Assembly: GCA_900540935.1 (NCBI GenBank)
Contig: UQHW01000020.1
Coordinates: 1 to 40,627, forward strand
DNA from: an uncultured Collinsella sp.
GTDB lineage: Bacteria > Actinomycetota > Coriobacteriia > Coriobacteriales > Coriobacteriaceae
DNA length: 40,627 nt
Direction of reading: 5' to 3'
Both the position numbers and the translations under genes were made by a program. A model generated the notes under the pieces. The model made no database searches and was not told the DNA's origin. It saw nothing but the letters and a program-made list of their open reading frames with translations. This document shows, in pieces, positions 23,194 to 31,281 of the stretch; the first letter of the stretch is position 1, and every line of letters starts with the position of its first letter.

Positions 23194-24279
23194 ATGAAGC
23201 CACGTAACATTGCCATCGCCTGCGGTGTCGCGGGAGTCGCCGTCGGCCTTGCCGCTGTCACCGGTATCGTTTACCGCAAGCAAATCAAGTCCGCCGCGTC
23301 GCTCAAACGCTTGACCGGCTACGCGGATAGCTATGACCTGTACGCAATCGACATCGCCTACGACTACGATCTTGATCGCATCATCGCCGCTGGCGTGCGC
23401 GACGACCAGGCCTACATCGATGCCGTGGTGGCGCAGGTGCTGCCCGGTGTGCCGGTACATGTCCAGGCGCCCCAGTTTGCCTGCAGCGCTTTTGTCGCCG
23501 TAGATGCCGAAGGCCGCGTGCGCACCGGTCGCAATTACGACTTTAAGGACGACACCTCGTCGCTGCTGGTGCGCAATCACCCACGCGGCGGCTATGCCTC
23601 CATCGGGTTTGCCGCCCTTAACAACCTGGGCGATAACACTCCGCTTGACTCCGTCGGCGGACGCGCCGCCGCACTCATGGGCCCGTTTGCCCAGCTCGAC
23701 GGTGTTAACGAATGCGGCGTGTCCATTGCCGTACTCACACTGGATTCCAAGCCCTGTGACCAGGACACGCAACGCCCCGTCATCAATACCTCGCTCGCCA
23801 TCCGTCTGGTGCTCGACCGTGCCGCCACCACGCAAGAAGCTGTCAACCTGCTTTCCGCCTACGACACGCACGCCATGGCAGGACGCGATTACCACTTCTT
23901 TATCAACGACGCCGCCAGTGACGCGCGCGTAGTAGAGTGGGATCCGCGCGATCCGAACCGTGCTTTCAAAGCGACTCCTGTACGCCAGGTTACGAACTTC
24001 TACGCTTGCTATGGCGACGAAGTGCTGCCCAACCAAAAGAATGACGAGCTGGGCCATGGTAAAGAGCGCGCCGTCGCAATCGCCGATGTCCTTGACGCCC
24101 ACGCCGGTGCCCAGGACGAGGCAGTCGCTTGGAAGGCCCTTCGCGCCGCAGCCCAAGAGCCCAATCCGGAAGACATCACCAGCAATACGCAATGGTCGGT
24201 CATCTTTGACAATACCGAGCCCGCTGCCGCCATCACGCTGCGCCGCCACTGGGGCGACGTCGACGCCTTTGCGCTGTAA
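23194..24279 (+). CDS. Linear amide C-N hydrolase (Ntn/choloylglycine-hydrolase type)
   Basis: A 361-residue enzyme of the N-terminal-nucleophile amidase superfamily that includes bile-salt and penicillin-V hydrolases and acyltransferases. An N-terminal membrane segment (residues 6-26, AIACGVAGVAVGLAAVTGIV) anchors it or directs export. The nucleophile is probably Cys97 in FACSAFVAVDAEG, followed by the family segment RTGRNYDFKDD. Later conserved parts are LDGVNECGVSIAVL (matching the NGLNEKGL region) and TNFYAC. The ~96 residues before Cys97 would be removed by autoproteolysis if it matures like relatives. It could act on N-acyl amino acids, peptides or bile acids; the substrate cannot be told. 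A GAGGAG site precedes the start. Confidence 0.85.
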   Translation: MKPRNIAIACGVAGVAVGLAAVTGIVYRKQIKSAASLKRLTGYADSYDLYAIDIAYDYDLDRIIAAGVRDDQAYIDAVVAQVLPGVPVHVQAPQFACSAFVAVDAEGRVRTGRNYDFKDDTSSLLVRNHPRGGYASIGFAALNNLGDNTPLDSVGGRAAALMGPFAQLDGVNECGVSIAVLTLDSKPCDQDTQRPVINTSLAIRLVLDRAATTQEAVNLLSAYDTHAMAGRDYHFFINDAASDARVVEWDPRDPNRAFKATPVRQVTNFYACYGDEVLPNQKNDELGHGKERAVAIADVLDAHAGAQDEAVAWKALRAAAQEPNPEDITSNTQWSVIFDNTEPAAAITLRRHWGDVDAFAL

Positions 24280-24347
24280 GGAGCCAGGCCCGTCGACCTT
24301 ACGTTCCCTGACGTTGCTTACATTTCCATACGCTTGAGCTAACACGT

Positions 24348-24380
24348 TTTACCCCCGTATCAACAGTGTGCGGGGGTAAA
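24348..24380 (+). terminator. Hairpin between amide hydrolase and phosphofructokinase genes
   Basis: TTTACCCCCG (24348-24357) pairs exactly with CGGGGGTAAA (24371-24380), loop 13 nt, followed by CTTATG. It may end the upstream gene or fold in the pfk leader; TATAAC about 15 bp later could be a -10 box. Confidence 0.55.
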
Positions 24381-24418
24381 CTTATGCGCATGTTATAACT
24401 TGCCCGGAAGGATTCATC

Positions 24419-25498
24419 ATGCTCAGGATCGGTCTTCTTACCAGTGGCGGCGACTGCCAGGCGCTCAACGCCACCATGCGCGGCATTGTCAAAACGCTTA
24501 TGACCAATAGCAAAGAACCTATCGAGATCTATGGTTTTGAGGACGGCTGCCAGGGCCTTATCTACAGCAGGTTCCGCGTCATGACGCCCGCCGATTTTAG
24601 CGGCATCCTCACCCGCGGCGGCACCATTTTGGGCACGAGCCGCACGCCGTTCAAGCGCCTGAACATTCCCGAGGCCGACGGCGTCGAGAAGGTGCCGGCG
24701 ATGGTCCACACCTATCATAAGCTGCAGCTCGACTGCCTGTTTATGCTGGGCGGTAACGGCTCCACCAAGACTGCCAACCGCTTGCGCGAAGAGGGCCTCA
24801 ACGTTATCGCCCTGCCCAAGACCATCGATAACGACACCTGGGGCACCGAGATGACGTTTGGCTTTACGAGCGCTATCGACGTCGCCACCAAGTGCATCGA
24901 CGACATCCACACCACCGCCTCAAGTCATGGGCGTGTGTTCGTCATCGAGATCATGGGCCACAAGGTTGGCTGGATCCCGCTGTATGCCGGCGTCGCGGGC
25001 GGTGCGGACGTCATCCTGATTCCCGAGATTCCCTACGACATGGACCAGGTCATCAAGACCATCGAGCATCGCATGGAGACCGGCAGCCGCTTTACCATCG
25101 TGGCCGTCGCCGAGGGCGCTATCTCCAAGGAGGACGCGGCGCTGTCCAAGAAGGAGTACAAGAAGAAGCTCGCCGAGCGCACGAGCCCGTCGATCGTCTA
25201 CGACATCGCCAAGGAGATCGAGGCCAAGACCGGTCGCGAGACCCGCGTCGCCATCCCCGGCCACACGCAGCGCGGCGGCCAGCCCGACGCCCAGGACCGC
25301 ATCTTTGCGACCCAGTGCGGCGTCGAGGCGGCACTGGGCTGCCTGCGCGGCGAGTTTGGCTACATGATTGCCCTGCGCGACGGCAAGATGTGCCACATGC
25401 CGCTCGAGGAGGTCGCCGGCAAGCTCAAGTTTGTCGACCCCCAGAGCGATCTGGTGCGCGAGGCCAAGGCGTTGGGCATCAGCTTCGGCGACGAATAG
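24419..25498 (+). CDS. pfkA: 6-phosphofructokinase
   Basis: Phosphorylates fructose 6-phosphate in glycolysis. The 359-residue protein shows the family landmarks: TSGGDCQALNATMRG at the N terminus, GGTILGTSR, the phosphoryl-donor loop GGNGST (111-116), PKTIDND (133-139) with catalytic Asp137, and MGHKVGWIPLYAG. The donor-site signature is mixed: Gly at the second specificity position of GGNG, as in ATP enzymes, and Lys134 in PKTIDND, as in pyrophosphate enzymes. This combination is known from group III enzymes. The first position is Asn rather than Asp. A clear AAGGAT site precedes the start. A long nested palindrome follows the stop after 22 nt. Confidence 0.94.
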   Translation: MLRIGLLTSGGDCQALNATMRGIVKTLMTNSKEPIEIYGFEDGCQGLIYSRFRVMTPADFSGILTRGGTILGTSRTPFKRLNIPEADGVEKVPAMVHTYHKLQLDCLFMLGGNGSTKTANRLREEGLNVIALPKTIDNDTWGTEMTFGFTSAIDVATKCIDDIHTTASSHGRVFVIEIMGHKVGWIPLYAGVAGGADVILIPEIPYDMDQVIKTIEHRMETGSRFTIVAVAEGAISKEDAALSKKEYKKKLAERTSPSIVYDIAKEIEAKTGRETRVAIPGHTQRGGQPDAQDRIFATQCGVEAALGCLRGEFGYMIALRDGKMCHMPLEEVAGKLKFVDPQSDLVREAKALGISFGDE

Positions 25499-25520
25499 CC
25501 TCGGCTGGAACCGCCCCATC

Positions 25521-25641
25521 GGAGGCCCCAGGGCTTACCTCCCAAATCGTCCTCGGACATGTCAGGACCCCGCCGTGCGCTTCGCGCGGCGGGATCCTTC
25601 CGTCCTGCGGAAAGATTTGGGAGGTAAGCCCTGGGGCCTCC
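25521..25641. repeat. Nested palindrome, GTCCTCG family, copy A
   Basis: Perfect 28-bp outer arms (25521-25548, 25614-25641) enclose an inner stem (CCCGCCG at 25569-25575 with its complement at 25587-25593). The asymmetric linkers carry GTCCTCGGACATG on the left and CTGCGGA on the right. Related copies: 34822-34951, 39253-39364 and 40284-40400. It stands 22 bases past the pfkA stop and may act as a terminator or mRNA-protecting structure. Confidence 0.85.
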
Positions 25642-25678
25642 TGCGGTAACTGGGGAGGCCGAGGCTATTCGTCTTCTT

Positions 25679-26064
25679 GCTGCGGGTGTCTGGGGTAGGA
25701 TGCGGCGTGCATTTTTGGGAGTATTCAGCAGCCGAGGGTGCCTGCATACTGGATTTTGGGCGAAAGGCAGGCACCATGGGCCGCGTTCTGTAAAAAATGA
25801 CCAGCTCTTGAGGCATTGGGGGTCCAGGACCAGGGCATTCAGCACGGTTTTGTGCACCCGTTCCCGCGCCCGCGGACTCCGGGATGCTGAATACTCCGAA
25901 ATTTGCACGGCGCCCCCTGGGTTACCCGTAGGCAAAAAGCAACCGCCCCGCCGAAATATGCAATCGGCAGGACGGTTTATGCAATTTAGTGGCTGTGGGC
26001 GCGTCGGTGGCTCGCTACAGCTTGAATCCCAGAACGGGTTACTCGGCGCTCTTAAAAGCGCCGA
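25679..26064. repeat. ~385-bp structured repeat, copy 1
   Basis: Near-identical over its first ~120 bases, and clearly related throughout, to 28154-28537. Internal structure: an outer 13-bp stem, GGAGTATTCAGCA (25718-25730) with its complement (25885-25897); an inner stem GGTGCCTGC/GCAGGCACC (25737-25745/25767-25775); and a terminator-like hairpin AACCG...CGGTT (25941-25976). At its right end the minus strand encodes a short tail GAFKSAE plus stop (26039-26041), matching the last codons of the FtsX-type permease gene that overlaps copy 2. The core is not convincingly coding. Confidence 0.8.
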
Positions 26065-26070
26065 GTAACC

Positions 26071-26103
26071 CGCCAAAAAGGGACAGGTTCATCTTTGGCA
26101 GGT
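26071..26103. repeat. GGGACAGG-type hairpin repeat
   Basis: CGCCAAAAAGGGACAGGTTC followed by ATCTTTGGCAGG, with CCAAA/TTTGG ends able to pair. Nearly the same unit stands at 32037-32066. Confidence 0.65.
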
Positions 26104-26109
26104 TAATCT

Positions 26110-26151
26110 GGGCAAACGCCGGACAACCATTAGGTGGCCCGGCGTTTGCCC
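26110..26151 (-). terminator. Hairpin after the small conserved gene
   Basis: GGGCAAACGCCGG (26110-26122) pairs exactly with CCGGCGTTTGCCC (26139-26151). It lies 33 bases past the stop of the gene at 26185. No clear U-tract on the minus strand. Confidence 0.6.
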
Positions 26152-26184
26152 CGCTTTGCTGGGAATGTCTGTCGTTCAGTGCTC

Positions 26185-26505
26185 TTACTGGCCAGTCCAG
26201 TGTTGCGCATAGCTTTTAATGTCTTCGGTAAAACCATCAAGATCGTCGAGGGTAATCACGCTGTCGATAAGCAAATTAGCTATCTCACGGTGCATTGTAC
26301 TGCGGCGAAGGTCGTTCACCAGCACTCCTGAGGACAGCTTATCCCTATTGATACGCTCTTCTAGTGCCCAAAATCTACTGGACGCTTCGCTGTCGCCGTT
26401 CAGCATCTCAACGTACTGGCCGATGAGCTTTTCCATATAACGTTCTTGCCATTGGGGAAGCATTTTCTTAAACAGCTTCCAGTCGCTTTCGGCTACGTCG
26501 CGCAT
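26185..26505 (-). CDS. Conserved hypothetical protein (106 aa)
   Basis: A small helical, charged protein starting MRDVAESDWKLFKKMLPQWQ with ERYMEKLIGQYVEMLNG and FWALEERINRDK further on. Proteins of this look are widespread in Firmicutes and Actinobacteria, often mis-named multidrug transporter, but it has no membrane segment. Function unknown. A strong ribosome-binding site (GGAGG) lies 4 nt upstream of the ATG. It stands alone between repeats. Confidence 0.8.
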   Translation of the reverse strand: MRDVAESDWKLFKKMLPQWQERYMEKLIGQYVEMLNGDSEASSRFWALEERINRDKLSSGVLVNDLRRSTMHREIANLLIDSVITLDDLDGFTEDIKSYAQHWTGQ

Positions 26506-26634
26506 ATGTCCTCCGCTCGCTAAACGGGCTTTTCCATTTGCCTTTCATTCTATTTGGTTTTCGTTCGCGGGCGTGGATGAGAGGCTCTCTTTAGCCTTCG
26601 AGATTGGGCCTGAATGGGTCGTATGCCACAAAAC
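26506..26634. other. Gene-free stretch upstream of the 106-aa gene
   Basis: It presumably carries the promoter of the minus-strand gene; no box stands out. The ORF of about 65 codons that crosses 26573-26770 lies mostly in a palindrome and is not supported. Confidence 0.4.
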
Positions 26635-26774
26635 GGGCCTATCTACTACGTTTAATTGGATACCCTCAACCATGCCGGGAAAACGAAAAATAAAACCGCA
26701 GGTAGAAGGCCTGTCGATTTTCGAAAAAGGCGGTCATGGTTGGCCCCATCGAGTTAAACGTAGTAAATAGGCCC
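26635..26774. repeat. Nested palindrome, AAAACCGCAGG family, copy 1
   Basis: Outer arms 26635-26655 and 26754-26774 (21 nt, one mismatch), a second stem CAACCATG/CATGGTTG, and an inner stretch with ATAAAACCGCAGG. A T-run (CCCTTTTC) follows on the plus strand. The inner sequence is related to the palindrome at 34429-34610. Confidence 0.7.
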
Positions 26775-26836
26775 TTTTCTTGGCGCGCGGTCAGCTCAAT
26801 GCTAATCTCCGTGCCGGAACTGACCCAGTTGTTTGT

Positions 26837-26905
26837 AAGTTGCGGTGATATACGGACTGTTTGGCGCTTTGGAGTCTCAAAACAGTCCCTATATCACCGC
26901 AACTT
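26837..26905. repeat. Palindromic repeat, TTGCGGTG family, copy 2
   Basis: Arms 26837-26862 and 26880-26905 (26 nt, one mismatch). Outer ends AAGTTGCGGTGATATA match copy 1; the inner ends differ. It lies about 50 bp past the XRE regulator stop codon. Confidence 0.85.
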
Positions 26906-26954
26906 GGAAGGGACGGGCGGTGTCGGATGAGTGGCGCTGGCGGGTTAGGGCGGT

Positions 26955-27875
26955 TTAGGCCTGTTTGCGGTGCTTCCATTGTTTGCGGCACCAGTGCATA
27001 AGCGCTTTTACGATGGGAATCGTGATGAGGATGACCCATGCGGGATGGGGCTGTCCCAGGCAGAGCCACATGTAGAGGAACCAAGTTATGGCAGCTGCCG
27101 GGTAGACGGCGTCGACAAGCTTTGACAGATGACGTCGGTCGATGAAATCGCCAAGCGCGTAGTAGACGGGAATCAAAAAGACGAGGAAAAGTCCCGTAGT
27201 CCACACGCCGCAAATAATGCCGAGCGCCAGATAGGCGAGGGCGACAAGCACGGGGAAGGGGAACTTATTCCACGCGCGACCGAGCTTGGTGTGGAAATGC
27301 TTGCCATGATGGTCGAGCTTGTCGCGCGCCTCTTTCCAGCTGGAGAATTGTTCGCCGTCGATAACCACGGTGCCATCGGCATTGGTGTGCACGCTGTGCC
27401 CGTCGTCCTCTAGCGTGTCAATATGTACGCCGCCCGGCCCCACGTGCACCTCTTCACCCTTGCGGTCGTTGGTCACATGGATGCCGCTCCAGCCAACATG
27501 GACTTCCTCGCCTTTATTGGGATCAATGACGTGGATGCCGCGCGCGAGGGAAATATCGACAAGTGGTTTGTCGCCGCAATCGGCGTGCTCAGTAGAAGCC
27601 TCAGCCTCGTCAGCCACATCCGCCGTCTCGGTGTCGGCACTGCCGTCCTCAAGGTCGTCGGCATCGCTAGCCGCTTCCCCATACAACAGCTCGTCCAACG
27701 ACACGCCATACAGTGCGGCGAGCGCAATAAGGTTATCGGTATCGGGCGAGGATTCGCTGCGCTCCCATTTACTGACAGCCTGGCGACTCACACCCAGCTG
27801 GGCGGCAAGCGCCTCCTGAGAAAGCCCGGCAGCCTTGCGGCGATCAACGAGCCGCTGCGCCATCGCAAGATCCAT
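26955..27875 (-). CDS. Membrane-anchored XRE-type regulator
   Basis: A 306-residue protein. Residues ~5-60 form a Cro/CI helix-turn-helix (RKAAGLSQEALAAQLGVSRQ then AVSKWERSESSPDTDNL). An acidic linker rich in Asp, Glu and Ala follows (~68-110), then a region with repeated short units of the type GIHV..(D/N)..KGEEVHVG (about three), His-rich, and finally three or four membrane segments with a basic tail (HWCRKQWKHRKQA). It probably binds DNA from the membrane and senses an envelope or ligand signal; targets unknown. The start at 27875 follows AAAGGA; the ATG at 27890 overlaps that site. The divergent or own promoter is not evident. Confidence 0.85.
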   Translation of the reverse strand: MDLAMAQRLVDRRKAAGLSQEALAAQLGVSRQAVSKWERSESSPDTDNLIALAALYGVSLDELLYGEAASDADDLEDGSADTETADVADEAEASTEHADCGDKPLVDISLARGIHVIDPNKGEEVHVGWSGIHVTNDRKGEEVHVGPGGVHIDTLEDDGHSVHTNADGTVVIDGEQFSSWKEARDKLDHHGKHFHTKLGRAWNKFPFPVLVALAYLALGIICGVWTTGLFLVFLIPVYYALGDFIDRRHLSKLVDAVYPAAAITWFLYMWLCLGQPHPAWVILITIPIVKALMHWCRKQWKHRKQA

Positions 27876-28057
27876 GACAGTTCCTTTCATGTGGTGACCG
27901 TAATCGAATGAGCCGAGTATGCCGAAAACAACCGGTAACGACCACCATTTCTAGTTAGAATCTGCCCCAACCCTACCGCAACTACCGGTAGCAACCCCTA
28001 ACGACCTGCCATTTCATGACAAATGTCAGTGCAAATAACAACCAAGAGCCCTCTCGA
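27876..28057. other. Upstream region of the XRE regulator
   Basis: About 180 AT-richer bases holding the regulator's promoter. Short direct words (ACCGGTA, TACCGGTAG) near 27930-27990 hint at an operator: AACAACCGGTAACGACC and CTACCGGTAGC. The latter (CTACCGGTAG, a perfect 10-bp palindrome at about 27981-27990) is the better candidate. Confidence 0.35.
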
Positions 28058-28127
28058 TAAGTTGCGGTGGAATAGTTCCCGTTTGGCATAGCAGAGCCAT
28101 AAACGGGAACTATTCCACCGCAACTTA
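28058..28127. repeat. Palindromic repeat, TTGCGGTG family, copy 3
   Basis: Perfect 27-bp arms (28058-28084, 28101-28127) and a 16-nt loop. The outer ends TAAGTTGCGGTGGAATAG match the family; the G after GGTG differs from the other copies and is compensated on the opposite arm. Confidence 0.9.
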
Positions 28128-28153
28128 CTATTAGGCCACGCACTCGCAGAGTA

Positions 28154-28537
28154 GCTGCGGGTGCCTGGGGTAGGATGCGGCGTGCATTTTTGGGAGTATT
28201 CAGCAGCCGAGGGTGCCTGCATACTGGATTTTGGGCGAAAGGCAGGCACCATGGGCCGCATCCTGTAAAAAAACGAGCGGCTCTAGAGGCGTTGGGACTC
28301 AGAATCGGGGCTTTCAGCGCAGTCTTGCACCCCCGCCCCCGCGCCCGCGGACCCCGGGACGCTGAATACTCCGGAATTTGCACGGCGCCCCCTGGGGTAC
28401 CTGTGGGCAAAAAGCAACCGCCCCGTCAAAGTATGCATTTGGCGGGGCGGTTTATGCAAAAATGCGGTTGTGGTACATTACAGCTCGCTACAGCTTGAAT
28501 CCCAGGCAGGTTACTCGGCACTCTTGAGGGCGCCGAC
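28154..28537. repeat. ~385-bp structured repeat, copy 2
   Basis: Second copy of the unit at 25679-26064. Outer stem GGAGTATTCAGCA (28193-28205) with 28360-28372, and the terminator-like hairpin AACCGCCCCG...CGGGGCGGTT (28417-28453). Its right end overlaps the last ~9 codons and stop codon (28511-28513) of the FtsX-type permease gene, so on the minus strand it is that gene's 3' untranslated region. Confidence 0.85.
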
Positions 28538-31276
28538 CATGTCGATCTTGTTGAGAGTTCGGTTGGTGGCGAGGTTGACGATGATCGTAAAGCCAAAGGA
28601 AAGCAGCACGGCGAGCACGTAGCTTAGCGGCTCGACCTCAACGTCAAAGTACAGCGACGGCATCTGCAGGATGTACGTGAAGCTCTCGGCCAGCAAGCCA
28701 CCCAGCGGCACGCCCAGCGCAGCGCCGATCGCCGTGAGGATCAACGTCTCCTTGTTGACGTAATGGTGCACCTCGCCACGGCGGAAGCCCAACACCTTGA
28801 TGGTCGCCAGCTCGCGTTCGCGCTCGGAGATATTCGTGTTGGACAGCGTAAACACCACCACAAACGATAGGCACGCCGCCATAAAGGTCACGAGCACCAC
28901 GACGGAATTGATAATCGTAAAGTTCGCCTCGTAGTTCTCCCAATGCTCGGCCGTACTCGAAATCGTAAGCCAACCGTCGCTCTTAAGATTCTTGCTAAAC
29001 GCAATCTGGTCGGCCGACGAGCCCTTAAGCAGCACAAAGACGCCGTTGAGGCGTGCGCTTCGACCGAACGCGCGCTCATAGGTGCCCTGCGTCATGTAAA
29101 GCGTGTTGCCCAGATAGTTAAGCGAAATGTCGCTGACTTTGACCTTGGCGACATTGAGCGACGAATCCTGGACGTGTGCCGTATCGCCCGGCTGAATCCC
29201 CAGCACCAGCTGTGAACTCTTACTCAGATACACGTCTCCGTCACGCAAAGACAGCGGCTCTTTGGACTCGTCCTCGAGGCACACGTAGTCGTCCAGATCG
29301 TTCATGCGGTCATCGGGCACCACGATCAGCTGCACGGTCTCGCTCTTGCCGCCAAACGTAAAGGTAACGTTGTCAGTCATGATCGGCAGCGTCGAAGTTA
29401 CGGTCACGTTGGAATCATTGGCCGCGCTGCGCTCATCCAACGCCGCGCACGTCTGCGTAAAGTCATCGGGGTTGGCGACCGCCAGCAAGTCATAGCGCGT
29501 GATATGCCCGTACTGCTTGGGCGAAAGCGCGACCGACGTGTCGCGAATACCCATACCGCAGATCACAAGCGCGGTGCAACCCGCGATGCCAAAGATGGTC
29601 ATAAAGGCGCGCTTTTTATAGCGGAAAAGGTTGCGTGCAGCGACCTTGTTCAAAAAGCCCATGCGGCGCCAGATAAAGCCGATGCGCTCGAGCAGAATGC
29701 GCGAGCCAGCGCGCGGGGCCTTGGGACGCATAAGCGAGGCCGGGGTCTCGGCCATCTCGTGGCGGCAGGCGATAATCGTGGCGCCCACCACGCCCACGGC
29801 AAACAGCGCCACCGAAACGATCGAGGACACGATGTCGTACGAAAGCAGCATCTGGGGCAGTGAGTACATGTCGTCGAACACCGTAAACAGGAACAGCGGC
29901 AGGCCCACAAATCCGATGATGTTGCCGAGCACGCCGCCGATCAGACAGGCCCACAGCGCATAGTCCACGTATTTGGACAGGATGCGTCCGCGCGAATAAC
30001 CGAGCGCCTTATACAGGCCGATGAGTGTGCGTTCCTCCTCGACCATACGCGTGGCGGTGGTAAGGCTGATGAGCACGGCGACGATAAAGAAGATGAACGG
30101 GAACACCGTGGCGATGGCTTCAATTGACGAGCTATCGCTCTCCACGCTCGAGTAGCTTGCGATATTGCCGCGGTCCTGGATGTACCAGGTGCATTCGCCC
30201 AGATCGGAAAGCTCGGCGCGGGCATCGGCAAACTGCTGGTCGGCGGCGGCGCGGCGCTGATCCAGGTCGGCCTGCGCTTGCACGCGCTCCTCGCTGCCCT
30301 CTGCCATGCGATTGATGTTGTCCTGCTCAATCCCAAAGAGCATATTCGCCTGGCGCTCGGCCGCATCCAAGCTTGCCGGCGTGTCGACCGTCAGTTCCTG
30401 AGCGCGCGCCTTCTCACGCTCCTCGCGAATCTTCTCTATATTGCCCTTGACCTTGTTGATCTTTGCCGCGTAGGCATCCGAATAGGAGTTGAGGCTCTTG
30501 GCTCCCTCGACGATCACGTGGACCGCGGAGTAGGAAGAAGATGTCGCGGCGTCCTCGCTCACATAGAACTTATAGTCCGCCGCCGAAGCAGCGCGAAAGG
30601 CGTTGACTGTCGAGTCGGAGCTCACATCAGTGGGGTCGAGGACCTCGGCCGTAATGGTGTAATCGCCCGCGGCAAACTGGTCCTTGGCGCTTTGATTGGA
30701 CGAGCTCGCGTCATTGGCGGCAAAACTCACCGTATCGCCGATTTTCTTGCCCGATGCCTTCAGGAACTTCGAAGTCACCGCGACTTCATCAGCGCTCTCG
30801 GGCAAATCGCCGTTCACGAGCACCGGCTGATCGATGTTCTCCTTGGAGAGGCTCTGCACGACCACGCGCTCACGCGTTGTACCCACGGCGGTGTAGGCGG
30901 TCTCGGTGTAGATGCCCTCGGCCGTTTCGACGCCATCGACCTCTTGTATGGCGTCGAGATCATCGTCAGTCAGGCCATAGGTCGACTGCACGTTAATGTC
31001 ATAGACATTTTGCTGGTCGAAGTAGGCATCAACCGAATCACACAGGTCCTCGCAACCCGCCTTAAGGCCGCACATCACGCTCACGCCAAGCGCGGTGATG
31101 ACCACGATTGACAAGAAGCGCTTAAGACTGCCTCGGATTGTGCGGTAGATGCCACGGCGAAAAACCGTCGGCACCATATCGTTTGAGCTTTGGGCAGTGC
31201 GGTAGGTCGTAAAATCCTGCTCGCGCTCCGTGTTCTGCGCGTCGCGGCGTAGGCTGTTTTGGCGGTCCTGGTCCAT
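28511..31276 (-). CDS. FtsX-like ABC transporter permease
   Basis: A 921-residue membrane subunit of a MacB/FtsX-type (type VII) ABC system. One N-terminal helix (LSIVVITALGVSVMCGL) is followed by a ~330-residue extracytoplasmic domain with a coiled-coil stretch (~270-350, many Glu/Arg/Ala: IEKIREEREKARAQE). Then come three membrane helices with the FtsX signature (ALGYSRGRILSKYVDYALWA), a link, a further helix, a second outside domain, and a final three-helix FtsX block (LGFRRGEVHHYVNKETLILT). The start at 31276 is 5 nt after the ATPase stop (31282-31284); a GTG at 31288 is an alternative. Such pairs export peptides, lipids or antibiotics, or signal. Confidence 0.92.
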   Translation of the reverse strand: MDQDRQNSLRRDAQNTEREQDFTTYRTAQSSNDMVPTVFRRGIYRTIRGSLKRFLSIVVITALGVSVMCGLKAGCEDLCDSVDAYFDQQNVYDINVQSTYGLTDDDLDAIQEVDGVETAEGIYTETAYTAVGTTRERVVVQSLSKENIDQPVLVNGDLPESADEVAVTSKFLKASGKKIGDTVSFAANDASSSNQSAKDQFAAGDYTITAEVLDPTDVSSDSTVNAFRAASAADYKFYVSEDAATSSSYSAVHVIVEGAKSLNSYSDAYAAKINKVKGNIEKIREEREKARAQELTVDTPASLDAAERQANMLFGIEQDNINRMAEGSEERVQAQADLDQRRAAADQQFADARAELSDLGECTWYIQDRGNIASYSSVESDSSSIEAIATVFPFIFFIVAVLISLTTATRMVEEERTLIGLYKALGYSRGRILSKYVDYALWACLIGGVLGNIIGFVGLPLFLFTVFDDMYSLPQMLLSYDIVSSIVSVALFAVGVVGATIIACRHEMAETPASLMRPKAPRAGSRILLERIGFIWRRMGFLNKVAARNLFRYKKRAFMTIFGIAGCTALVICGMGIRDTSVALSPKQYGHITRYDLLAVANPDDFTQTCAALDERSAANDSNVTVTSTLPIMTDNVTFTFGGKSETVQLIVVPDDRMNDLDDYVCLEDESKEPLSLRDGDVYLSKSSQLVLGIQPGDTAHVQDSSLNVAKVKVSDISLNYLGNTLYMTQGTYERAFGRSARLNGVFVLLKGSSADQIAFSKNLKSDGWLTISSTAEHWENYEANFTIINSVVVLVTFMAACLSFVVVFTLSNTNISERERELATIKVLGFRRGEVHHYVNKETLILTAIGAALGVPLGGLLAESFTYILQMPSLYFDVEVEPLSYVLAVLLSFGFTIIVNLATNRTLNKIDMVGALKSAE

Positions 31277-31281
31277 GGGCG

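Noticed and set aside
25360..26076. 238-codon minus-strand ORF across the pfkA end and the 385-bp repeat
   Set aside because: It crosses an antisense region, a perfect palindrome and a repeat; copy 2 of the repeat does not preserve the frame as a gene. Only the last few codons (GAFKSAE) echo a real gene end.
26573..26770. 65-codon plus-strand ORF
   Set aside because: Most of it is inside the nested palindrome at 26635-26774 and it has no ribosome-binding site.
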